DNA of 5,215 nucleotides from Candidatus Zixiibacteriota bacterium (GCA_030670005.1 DAOVCL010000142.1:1-5215); one strand, 5' to 3'; shown: positions 1-5,215, numbered from the stretch's first letter. The notes: generated by a model not told the origin, from the sequence alone. Program-made: numbers and translations.

Positions 1-681
1 CCTGCACAGCCCGTATATCTTCTCCACAAAGTATTCTGCAGTCCTGCAGACATTTATTCCATAAATCTTCGCCGAAACCCCAAAGAGCTTTTTGCCCAGG
101 AGCAGACCAGCATAGGTTCCCCCAGAACCACAGGCGGTAATGATTGCATCTATGCCGATAGATCGGACCTCATCCTTCATCTCCTCCATTGCCTTGATAT
201 AACCGAACACACCCAACTCATTCGATGCCCCCTCTGGGATTATGTAAGGTCTATAACCGGTGAGTTTCAACTCCTCTTTCCGGTCTTCCATCACCTCATC
301 GATCTTTTCATACTCCTCTTCGCTGATGAAGATTGAGTCCGCCCCTGCAAGCATATCAAGAAAAAGGTTTCCATCGTATTCAGCGGGTGGTTCACCCCTC
401 AGAACCAGGGCCGATTTAAGGCCCAGCCTTGCAGCGACAAAAGCTGTGGTTCTTGCATGGTTTGATTGAACTCCGCCGCAGGTAATGACCGTGTCGCAAC
501 CCTTCTCAAGTACATCCGCGAAGATGAATTCAAGTTTTCTTACCTTGTTCCCAGAAAGGACGCACCCGGTCAGATCGTCCCGTTTAATATAGACCTCAGC
601 CTGACCCTTCCCCCAGGCCCTCTGCAACCTTTCCACCTTTGTCGGCAGGTTGGCAAGTCTTAGCCTGGATGGATACTTCAT
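1..681 (-). CDS. D-cysteine desulfhydrase / ACC deaminase family PLP-dependent enzyme (C-terminus beyond window)
   Basis: This is the N-terminal 227 codons of a fold-type II PLP enzyme; no stop is reached before the left edge, and relatives are about 325-340 residues long. Visible motifs are YIKRDDLTG (31-39), SGNKVRKLEF (43-52) with K46 as the expected PLP Schiff-base lysine, GGVQSNHAR (69-77) that contacts the substrate carboxylate, PEGASNELG (149-157), and the glycine-rich phosphate loop ACGSGGTYAG (183-192). Family members cleave D-cysteine to pyruvate, sulfide and ammonia, or deaminate 1-aminocyclopropane-1-carboxylate. The C-terminal residues that separate these activities are missing here, so the substrate is open; QSNH rather than QSNQ leans towards the desulfhydrase side. 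No signal peptide is seen, so it should be cytosolic. The ATG directly abuts the TAA of the upstream gene and is preceded by AGAGGA six bases away, which supports the start and translational coupling. Confidence 0.9.
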   Translation of the reverse strand, partial: MKYPSRLRLANLPTKVERLQRAWGKGQAEVYIKRDDLTGCVLSGNKVRKLEFIFADVLEKGCDTVITCGGVQSNHARTTAFVAARLGLKSALVLRGEPPAEYDGNLFLDMLAGADSIFISEEEYEKIDEVMEDRKEELKLTGYRPYIIPEGASNELGVFGYIKAMEEMKDEVRSIGIDAIITACGSGGTYAGLLLGKKLFGVSAKIYGINVCRTAEYFVEKIYGLCR

Positions 682-2967
682 TTATATCCTCTTTGCGGAT
701 GTGGCAAGCAGGATGAGGCTGGTTATCTTCAGCAGAACCACAACCATACAGGTCTTTAAAAGTCCGAGCACCGGTAAAAGCACCACCCCCCCCAAAATCC
801 CACCGAACCAGCCGCCCAAAAGATCAGCCCCATATAAAAGCCCTGCCGTGCCGCTCAAGCTTTGGGAAGTCCTCAGGTATATCTTGTTGGCCAAGGGGAA
901 TTCAGCACCAATCAGGAGTCCGGAGAGGAAGGACAGGACCAAAAAGACCGCCGGAAAGATAAGGAATACTGCCGGGCGGTCTAAATAAGGATGGGTGAGG
1001 AGAAATATCAATGGAAGTAGAACTGAGAAAAGGATTATGGCCATATCAAGCCTCAAAAAGGTGGAGAGATCCCTTTTGATCCGCTCTAAAAATCTGGTCA
1101 TTCCCAAACTCCCCACTGCTACCCCCACCATAAAAGCGGTTACCAGAAGTCCGATCTGGCGATAAACATATCCGTAGAGGGCTTGAAAAGCAAAGATCAA
1201 TACCAGATCGAATATCATCCCGGCAAACCCGGTGGTGGCAATAGCAAAGGGAACTGATGCTCGAAAAAGCCTTCCGGTTTTGTGCCTGATCAATAAGAAG
1301 ATCAGGGTAAATAGAGAGAGCAGGAGGGGAAACATCCATAGGTCCACCCTTTCAAACCAGCGAAAAATGCCTTGCATATATGGAGAGAAAAGAGCATTCC
1401 AGTAAGCGAGACTGTAGAAGACCCCCAGCGGAAGGAAATCCTTATTGGTCTTGGCTTCTATACCCTCAAGAGAGCTTGAAAACCAGTCCAGCCGTCTTGG
1501 ATGCAGTTTATATTCGATATGAGCCTTGGTCAAAAGGTCCGGCTTGACCCCCCGTTCATCTAATCTCTGGCTGAGTATGGCGGGAGTGGCTCGAGTAACC
1601 TCTCTTGAACCAGACGCTAAAAAAAGATTAAAATCCCCTGGGATTATCCGCACCCAAGGATAAACCCCCTTAAGCGTATTGAGAATACAGGCATTGAGAT
1701 TCCTTAACTCATCATTCAGGTAGGTTAGAGAACCAGGTAAACCGATAACCAATATCCCTTCTTCTCTTAGCCTGCCTTTGACCAGAGAGAAGAACTCCTC
1801 GGTAAAGAGCCTGTTTACCTGGAGGTCAGATGGTGAGGATAGCCCGACCAGAACGATGTCGTATCTATTGGGGGTCATTTTGACAAATAGTCGGCCATCT
1901 ATGTATTTGATCTTCACCCTGGGGTCGCTCAGCTCAGCCTGAGTGAGGGTGGTAGGGAACTTCCTGAGTACATCCAGTATTAAGGGGTCGAGTTCTACAT
2001 AATCCACTCTTTTTACTGGATGTTGCAAGACTTCATTTAGCACACCCCCGGCTCCACCACCGATGAGAAGTATCTCCTTCGGATCAGGATGAAGAAGCAT
2101 CGGCAGGTGAACAAACTCCTCAACAAAGGCGATATTGGGGGTAGGGGTAGTGATGATAGGGATGCCATCAGAGAAAAAAGTATATTGTTCCTCCCTCTGG
2201 GTGACGGCGATATTGCCGTAAATAGAATTCTGGTAGTGGACCACCCTCTGACCCTTCCACTGAGCGGAGACGGAAAGCCAGTGAATCTCATGGGCCCTTC
2301 CACTGAAGAGGATAAAGCTGGAGAAGATCAGAGCCACCGTCGTTATACTGCCCAGGATCCTAAATCCTGCAGCCCTCTGCCAGAAATACCTCAATAGAAG
2401 CCAACAGGAGACAAGATTTAGCAGGGTCACCCCCAGGGCTATCTGTATAGAATGCAAATAGGGGATTAGAAAATAGGTGAACACGGCTCCGCCCACAATT
2501 GTGCCCACTGTCTCGTAGACATAGACCCTTCCGATGGAGGAGGCCAATTTTCTATTTAATTGGGAGTATATCTTACAGCCGAAGGTAAACAATGCCCCGT
2601 GTAGGATGCTCACCGGAAGGAGAACGAGAAATGAGGAGTAAAGAATAGGCAATAGACCTAAACTTTCTCCTGGGGTGACCCCAATGATTTCTTTAATGAT
2701 CCTGGTCAAATAGACCATCAGGGGAAAGCAGAGGGAGAAGAGGAGGGCAACCAAGCCAAATGCCTCAATCCTCCTCTCCGTTTTTTCAATCCTTTTACCC
2801 AGAAAGAAACAGCCAAATGCCTCCAAAATAAGCCAGTTGGAGAGGACTATCCCGATGGAGAGCTCATTGCCGTGGAAGATTACCAGCAACTCCCGCAGCA
2901 AGAGTATCTGGGCAACGATGCCGCTAAAACCCATAACCAATAGGGCAAAGATGAGGCTCTTTCTCAT
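682..2967 (-). CDS. Integral membrane protein with spermidine-synthase-like SAM-binding domain, catalytic aspartates replaced
   Basis: This 761-residue protein has three parts: about seven hydrophobic helices (residues 4-223), a soluble Rossmann domain (about 240-490), and about seven more helices (543-757). The middle domain matches spermidine synthases in order: QNSIYGNIAV (246-255), EEFVHLP (283-289), the SAM loop LLIGGGAGGV (300-309), VELD (324-327), IDGR (356-359) and the RLFTEEFF stretch (386-393). Soluble spermidine synthases are about 280-310 residues, so this belongs to the larger membrane-fused group, whose function is poorly known. The usual GGGDGG is GGGAGG here (A306), and the usual catalytic VDSxDP region reads VGLSSP (374-379), so the acidic residues that hold and activate the amine are absent. 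SAM binding looks intact, but aminopropyl transfer is doubtful. The ATG lies one base after the upstream stop, with GGGAG five bases before it. The gene name speE would overstate what is known. Confidence 0.88.
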   Translation of the reverse strand: MRKSLIFALLVMGFSGIVAQILLLRELLVIFHGNELSIGIVLSNWLILEAFGCFFLGKRIEKTERRIEAFGLVALLFSLCFPLMVYLTRIIKEIIGVTPGESLGLLPILYSSFLVLLPVSILHGALFTFGCKIYSQLNRKLASSIGRVYVYETVGTIVGGAVFTYFLIPYLHSIQIALGVTLLNLVSCWLLLRYFWQRAAGFRILGSITTVALIFSSFILFSGRAHEIHWLSVSAQWKGQRVVHYQNSIYGNIAVTQREEQYTFFSDGIPIITTPTPNIAFVEEFVHLPMLLHPDPKEILLIGGGAGGVLNEVLQHPVKRVDYVELDPLILDVLRKFPTTLTQAELSDPRVKIKYIDGRLFVKMTPNRYDIVLVGLSSPSDLQVNRLFTEEFFSLVKGRLREEGILVIGLPGSLTYLNDELRNLNACILNTLKGVYPWVRIIPGDFNLFLASGSREVTRATPAILSQRLDERGVKPDLLTKAHIEYKLHPRRLDWFSSSLEGIEAKTNKDFLPLGVFYSLAYWNALFSPYMQGIFRWFERVDLWMFPLLLSLFTLIFLLIRHKTGRLFRASVPFAIATTGFAGMIFDLVLIFAFQALYGYVYRQIGLLVTAFMVGVAVGSLGMTRFLERIKRDLSTFLRLDMAIILFSVLLPLIFLLTHPYLDRPAVFLIFPAVFLVLSFLSGLLIGAEFPLANKIYLRTSQSLSGTAGLLYGADLLGGWFGGILGGVVLLPVLGLLKTCMVVVLLKITSLILLATSAKRI

Positions 2968-2968
2968 C

Positions 2969-4195
2969 TTACTCCCAAATTCCAGGAATCCCCTGTCCGC
3001 AGAACTTACATCTTCCCTCTACTACATTGTCTTCCAGCACCTGGAAATGAACCCGGTGGATCAACCTCTCTCCGCACTTTGGACAGAAGGTTGAATTATA
3101 TTTATGGCCTGGGACATTGCCGATGGTGACATAATTTAGCCCCACATCCTTAGCGATCTTATGGGCTTGCTCCAGGGTCTCTATCGGAGTAGAAGGCAGT
3201 TTGGTCAATTTGTAAGCTGGAGAAAATCGGGAAAAATGCAAGGGGACATCCTCTCCTAAATTCCCCTTGATCCATTCACACATCCTTCTGATGTCCTCTG
3301 AATTGTCATTTAGAGTGGGGACAACCAGGTTAACGATCTCTAACCAGACCCCCTCTTCCTTGATGATCTTTAGAGTCCTGAGGACCGGTTCCAATTCGGC
3401 AGAGGAAACCTCCTTATAGAATTTATCGGTGAATCCTTTTAAGTCAATGGTAACAGCATCTGTATATTTGAGCAATTCCCTCAAAGGCTCAGAATTCATC
3501 GCCCCATTAGAATGCCATAATATCCTCAAACCTTTGGCCTTGGCCAGCTTAGCGATATCATAGACATATTCATAGAAACTCGTTGGTTCATTATAGGTAA
3601 ATGAGATAGTCGGGACCTTCCTCTCCAGAGCCAATTCTACAGCTTTGATTGGTGGCATTTCATAGCAGTAACCCATCTCCTCGATAGATCTTTGGGAGAG
3701 ATGCCAGTTGTGGCAGAACTGGCATCTAAAATTGCAGCCCGCAGTGCCAAAACAGAGGATCTCACTTCCAGGCAGATTGTGGAGTTGAGGCTCCTTTTCT
3801 ATAGGGTCTATATGGATGGCAGAGGGTTTTCCGTAGACCAGGCTATACAATTTCCCCTCTCTGTTCTCCCTGTTTCGGCAGAAGCCTCGCCCTCCATCAG
3901 GAATAATACATCTGCGGAAACAGAGTTGACACCGCACCCTATCTTTATCCAATTTCCGATAGAACATTGCCTCTTTGGGGGCGACTTTTGGCATCGCCTG
4001 GGTTATGGCTTCATTTTCACCTTTTTGATTTTGGATCTGATTTAGAGGTTTAAGTTGAGGCCTTAGATCGGCCTGCAACAACCAGATTGTAATCGAGACC
4101 ATAATCACCCCGATCAGTAGTAGGCTACAGATGGTAAGGTTTCTCCTCTTCCCCTTATCGGAGGCACTCATATCTCTCTTCAGCCCATGGCTCAT
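2969..4195 (-). CDS. amrS: AmmeMemoRadiSam-type radical SAM enzyme with N-terminal membrane anchor
   Basis: Numbered from the ATG at 4195 (408 residues). A basic N-terminus ending KGKRRN (14-19) leads into one hydrophobic helix (about 19-40), a polar linker, then the enzyme from about residue 77. The enzyme has a cysteine-rich leader (C89, C92, C96, C106), the radical SAM cluster motif CNFRCQFC (C154, C158, C161), TYNEPTSF (200-207), TIDLKGF (249-255), HFSRFSPAY (320-328) and a C-terminal zinc-ribbon-like pair of CxxC (C371/C374, C396/C399). This order is typical of the AmmeMemoRadiSam radical SAM family, related to pyruvate formate-lyase activases; its substrate is not established. No AMMECR1 or Memo partner is in the window. 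The frame stays open to a GTG at 4249, but that codon lies in a repeat arm and has no ribosome binding site; GGAG sits 12 bases before 4195. Other ATGs are at 4171 and 3967. It is first in the operon. Confidence 0.85.
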   Translation of the reverse strand: MSHGLKRDMSASDKGKRRNLTICSLLLIGVIMVSITIWLLQADLRPQLKPLNQIQNQKGENEAITQAMPKVAPKEAMFYRKLDKDRVRCQLCFRRCIIPDGGRGFCRNRENREGKLYSLVYGKPSAIHIDPIEKEPQLHNLPGSEILCFGTAGCNFRCQFCHNWHLSQRSIEEMGYCYEMPPIKAVELALERKVPTISFTYNEPTSFYEYVYDIAKLAKAKGLRILWHSNGAMNSEPLRELLKYTDAVTIDLKGFTDKFYKEVSSAELEPVLRTLKIIKEEGVWLEIVNLVVPTLNDNSEDIRRMCEWIKGNLGEDVPLHFSRFSPAYKLTKLPSTPIETLEQAHKIAKDVGLNYVTIGNVPGHKYNSTFCPKCGERLIHRVHFQVLEDNVVEGRCKFCGQGIPGIWE

Positions 4196-4219
4196 CTCTT
4201 TTGTTCGCTCCGCCCCATA

Positions 4220-4381
4220 GAATATAGGGACACTTCCGATTATTTCCACGCTGAGTATATTTTATGACACTCGCCGCCCTGGACCCAAGCCTGCAGCCCG
4301 TTCCCTTTTTTATTTCTCAGGGGGAATGTCAATTTGCCAAGTCCGATTGTAAATGAAATATGGAAAGTGTCCCTATAATTC
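4220..4381. repeat. About 160-bp inverted-repeat-bounded element (MITE-like or REP-type)
   Basis: The arm at 4220-4246 and the reverse complement of 4355-4381 align along nearly their whole length with a few single-base gaps. Both contain the 13-base core TATAGGGACACTT without mismatch (4223-4235 and, inverted, 4365-4377), followed by CC and an AT-rich tail ending TATTTC or TTATTTC. The 108 bases between the arms hold no credible gene, a stem of seven pairs (4299-4305 with 4322-4328, one G-T) and a T-rich run. This layout fits a small non-autonomous mobile element or a repeat pair of the kind spread by IS200-like REP-associated transposases. No transposase is present, and no target-site duplication is obvious. 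The family assignment is an inference; the inverted symmetry is seen directly. Confidence 0.65.
4254..4259 (-). promoter_or_regulatory. Possible -10 element for the three-gene minus-strand operon
   Basis: On the minus strand the sequence TATACT matches five of six bases of the sigma-70 -10 consensus, in an AT-rich patch about 60 bases before the preferred ATG at 4195. Transcription would start near 4247, which would put the GTG at 4249 at or before the transcript end and support the downstream start. There is no recognisable -35 box 16-18 bases upstream. A TTGACA on the same strand at 4327-4332 is too far away to serve it. This is a weak call based on one box. Confidence 0.25.
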
Positions 4382-4424
4382 CTTATAACTTTCTCTCGTT
4401 TTTTCTTATTTTTTCAGGAACCCT

Positions 4425-4453
4425 TTGACATCCATGGTAATTTTTAGTAATAT
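4425..4453 (+). promoter_or_regulatory. Sigma-70 promoter of the toxin-antitoxin operon
   Basis: A perfect TTGACA (4425-4430) is followed after exactly 17 bases by TAATAT (4448-4453), which matches five of six bases of the -10 consensus. Transcription should start near 4460, leaving a short leader of about 25 bases before the antitoxin start. A T-rich run (about 4400-4416) lies just upstream and could act like an UP element. Promoters of such modules are normally repressed by their own antitoxin, and the helix-turn-helix protein encoded next is the obvious candidate repressor. Confidence 0.75.
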
Positions 4454-4456
4454 ATA
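4437..4456 (+). promoter_or_regulatory. Tandem 10-base repeat over the -10 region, candidate antitoxin operator
   Basis: GTAATTTTTA (4437-4446) is followed immediately by GTAATATATA (4447-4456), eight of ten bases identical, so the repeat phase is about one helical turn. It covers the spacer end and the -10 box. MerR/excisionase-like proteins of the Xis type can bind tandem direct repeats, so this is a reasonable operator candidate for autoregulation. AT-rich promoters often show such repetition by chance, hence the low confidence. Confidence 0.25.
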
Positions 4457-4468
4457 GCCAGTCAAAGA

Positions 4469-4474
4469 AAGGAG
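4469..4474 (+). promoter_or_regulatory. Ribosome binding site of the antitoxin gene
   Basis: AAGGAG at 4469-4474 (seen within AAAGGAGAG) lies nine bases before the ATG at 4484. It is a strong Shine-Dalgarno match and fixes the antitoxin start. No comparable site stands alone before the toxin, whose translation probably depends on coupling to the antitoxin. Confidence 0.7.
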
Positions 4475-4483
4475 AGATAAACC

Positions 4484-4738
4484 ATGAAACTTTTAACTAC
4501 CAGGGAGGCAGCCAAGCGCCTCAGGCTTCACCCCAAAACTGTCGAGCGCTACTTTCGCCAAGGTCGAATCAAGGCCATCAAAATCGGTCGCGATTGGCGC
4601 GTCCTTGAGAATGAACTCGAATTCCTTATAAACAGCCAGGTGTCCAACCAGCAAGAGCGCATGGACTGGGACGCCTTAGCCCGTTCAAAACTGGCTGAGA
4701 TCTGGAACCATCCCGACGAGGTGGACTATCCCCTATGA
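4484..4738 (+). CDS. Excisionase/MerR-like helix-turn-helix antitoxin of a PemK/MazF module
   Basis: This 84-residue protein has two parts. Residues 4-49 form a winged helix-turn-helix of the excisionase DNA-binding family: LTTREAAKRL with the turn and recognition helix LHPKTVERYFRQGRI, then the wing KAIKIGRDWRV and a closing ELEFLI. Residues about 58-84 (MDWDALARSKLAEIW followed by NHPDEVDYPL) are acidic and aromatic, like the flexible tails with which MazF-type antitoxins block their toxin. It should therefore neutralise the downstream protein and repress its own promoter through the helix-turn-helix. MazF antitoxins more often use AbrB or ribbon-helix-helix DNA-binding domains, so this pairing is less usual. 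The stop TGA overlaps the toxin ATG by four bases (ATGA). Arginine codons are mostly CGC/CGA and isoleucine mostly ATC, unlike the minus-strand operon. The role is inferred from domain and context; a lone excisionase is the alternative. Confidence 0.85.
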   Translation: MKLLTTREAAKRLRLHPKTVERYFRQGRIKAIKIGRDWRVLENELEFLINSQVSNQQERMDWDALARSKLAEIWNHPDEVDYPL

Positions 4739-5100
4739 GCACCTGGCAACGTGGCGACATCGTTGTGGTGGCCTTTCCTTACACTGATGCCCACAGTAGC
4801 GTCATAGTCAAAGGTCGGCCAGCTTTGATCATTCCCAGCGCCTGGGTCAATGAAAATACTCAGGATATCATCGTGGCAGCCATCAGCTCCAGACAGCCTT
4901 CCCCAGGTTACCCCACAGATTTTCGCATTGAAAAAGGAACACCTACCTTTCAGCGCAGTGGGTTACGCGTGGCCTCTATTGTCAAAGCGGCTGTTGTTGC
5001 CACTATCCCGCAATCGGTAGTTGCTCGAAAATTGGGTCAACTCACCAGAGAAGATGTGCAAAAAGCCAATCGATACCTCAGGGCAGCCCTGGAATTGTAG
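4735..5100 (+). CDS. PemK/MazF-type endoribonuclease toxin
   Basis: This complete 121-residue protein is within the usual 105-130 range of the family. It shows the family's SH3-like beta-barrel signatures: RGDIVVVAFPYTD (6-18), KGRPALIIP (26-34) with R28 at the position of the catalytic arginine, VAAISSRQPSPGYP (47-60) with S51/S52 where MazF carries its catalytic threonine, and the later SIVKAAVVATIP (81-92) and RKLGQLTREDVQKAN (98-112). Such toxins cut mRNA at short sequences as dimers in the cytosol and are held inactive by the antitoxin tail. Its ATG overlaps the antitoxin stop by four bases, a classic coupled arrangement that keeps toxin below antitoxin. The stop TAG is followed at once by a second in-frame TAG. 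No frameshift or truncation is seen, so it is probably active, although serine for threonine at the active site may alter cleavage. Cleavage specificity cannot be read from sequence. Confidence 0.9.
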   Translation: MSTWQRGDIVVVAFPYTDAHSSVIVKGRPALIIPSAWVNENTQDIIVAAISSRQPSPGYPTDFRIEKGTPTFQRSGLRVASIVKAAVVATIPQSVVARKLGQLTREDVQKANRYLRAALEL

Positions 5101-5142
5101 TAGATAGTGCAGTACCAATTCAGCTTTATTTCCTTGCCAAAG

Positions 5143-5170
5143 TGGCGGGCCGCGGTGGATTCTCACCACC
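5143..5170 (-). other. tRNA 3'-end-like structure (T-arm, acceptor strand, CCA), possible relic
   Basis: Read on the minus strand this stretch gives a 5-bp stem GGTGG/CCACC closing a 7-base loop TGAGAAT, then seven bases GCGGCCC, one base G, and CCA. That is the exact spacing of a tRNA T-arm, 3' acceptor strand, discriminator and CCA end. The loop differs from the tRNA consensus TTCRANY at its second and third bases, which are essential in working tRNAs. No matching 5' acceptor GGGCCGC occurs before the window edge. A decayed tRNA end or an integration scar is possible, and so is chance. A long-variable-arm tRNA would extend past the edge, so the body cannot be fully judged. Confidence 0.25.
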
Positions 5171-5171
5171 C

Positions 5172-5210
5172 CCCCATTCTCCCCAATGGGGCACCTTGGT
5201 CCCAGTTTTT
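5172..5210 (+). terminator. Stem-loop(s) followed by a T run after the toxin gene, possible terminator
   Basis: CCCCATT (5172-5178) pairs perfectly with AATGGGG (5185-5191) around a six-base loop. A second, weaker fold, TGGG (5187-5190) with CCCA (5201-5204), is followed by GTTTTT (5205-5210). The two folds are mutually exclusive. Either could end transcription of the toxin-antitoxin operon about 70-110 bases after its stop, but the strong hairpin is not directly followed by the T run and the second is short. The rest of 5101-5215 holds no gene I can support. Confidence 0.3.
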
Positions 5211-5215
5211 AAAAG

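Noticed and set aside
260..988. Three plus-strand frames opposite the PLP enzyme and the end of the membrane protein
   Set aside because: Low-complexity Ser/Pro/Lys-rich translations without ribosome binding sites, antisense to genes with clear motifs.
2089..2397. Plus-strand frame of 102 codons, and the overlapping minus-strand frame at 2037-2303
   Set aside because: Both lie within the conserved SAM-binding domain of the membrane protein and show no family resemblance; they are other-frame shadows.
3692..4045. Plus-strand frame of 117 codons
   Set aside because: It is antisense to the cysteine motifs of the radical SAM gene, which are certain.
4299..4328. Hairpin inside the inverted-repeat element as a terminator for the minus-strand or plus-strand transcripts
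   Set aside because: The 16-base loop contains the T run itself, and neither strand has a T tract directly after the stem.
4327..4332. Minus-strand TTGACA as a -35 box for the three-gene operon
   Set aside because: The only -10-like sequence near it (TAAAAA) is 14 bases away, too close for sigma-70, and the better TATACT is much too far.
4374..4387. TATAA-TTCC-TTATA short palindrome
   Set aside because: A 5-bp AT-only stem at the edge of the repeat arm is expected by chance in such AT-rich DNA.
4963..5169. Minus-strand frame of 68 codons beginning MVRIHRGPP
   Set aside because: It lies antisense to the end of the toxin gene, has no Shine-Dalgarno, and its first residues are simply the translated tRNA-like T-arm and CCA region, a common source of false small proteins.
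1..5215. CRISPR array or other regularly spaced repeats
   Set aside because: No repeated unit with regular spacing was found on reading through; only the single inverted pair and the short promoter repeat.

Overview
The window is bacterial DNA from an organism I cannot name. It has clear Shine-Dalgarno sequences, a near-consensus sigma-70 promoter, moderate GC content and free use of AGG/AGA arginine and ATA isoleucine codons. The gene set would suit an uncultivated, probably anaerobic lineage, but that is an inference.

Minus strand, about 1-4195: a tightly packed three-gene operon read right to left. First comes a radical SAM enzyme of the AmmeMemoRadiSam type with an added N-terminal membrane anchor. 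One base after its stop comes a 761-residue integral membrane protein with a spermidine-synthase-like SAM-binding domain between two blocks of membrane helices. Its stop codon directly abuts the start of a PLP-dependent enzyme of the D-cysteine desulfhydrase / ACC deaminase family, which runs off the left edge of the window. The spacing implies translational coupling, so the three are probably made together. Two handle S-adenosylmethionine at or in the membrane, and the third belongs to a family acting on small amino acids derived from sulfur or SAM metabolism. The membrane protein has lost the acidic residues needed for aminopropyl transfer, so ordinary polyamine synthesis is unlikely.

Intergenic region, about 4196-4483: it holds a roughly 160-bp element bounded by long inverted repeats (13 bp perfect core, TATAGGGACACTT). 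The left arm overlaps the longest possible reading frame of the radical SAM gene, so the upstream GTG start is probably not real. To its right lies a divergent TTGACA-17-TAATAT promoter.

Plus strand, 4484-5100: a two-gene type II toxin-antitoxin module. A small excisionase/MerR-like helix-turn-helix protein with an acidic, aromatic antitoxin tail overlaps by 4 bp a PemK/MazF-type endoribonuclease toxin. Its codon choice (more CGN arginine, mostly ATC isoleucine) differs from the operon, which fits separate acquisition.

Right edge, 5101-5215: no gene. It holds stem-loops, one of which resembles the T-arm, acceptor strand and CCA of a tRNA read on the minus strand but lacks key T-loop bases.
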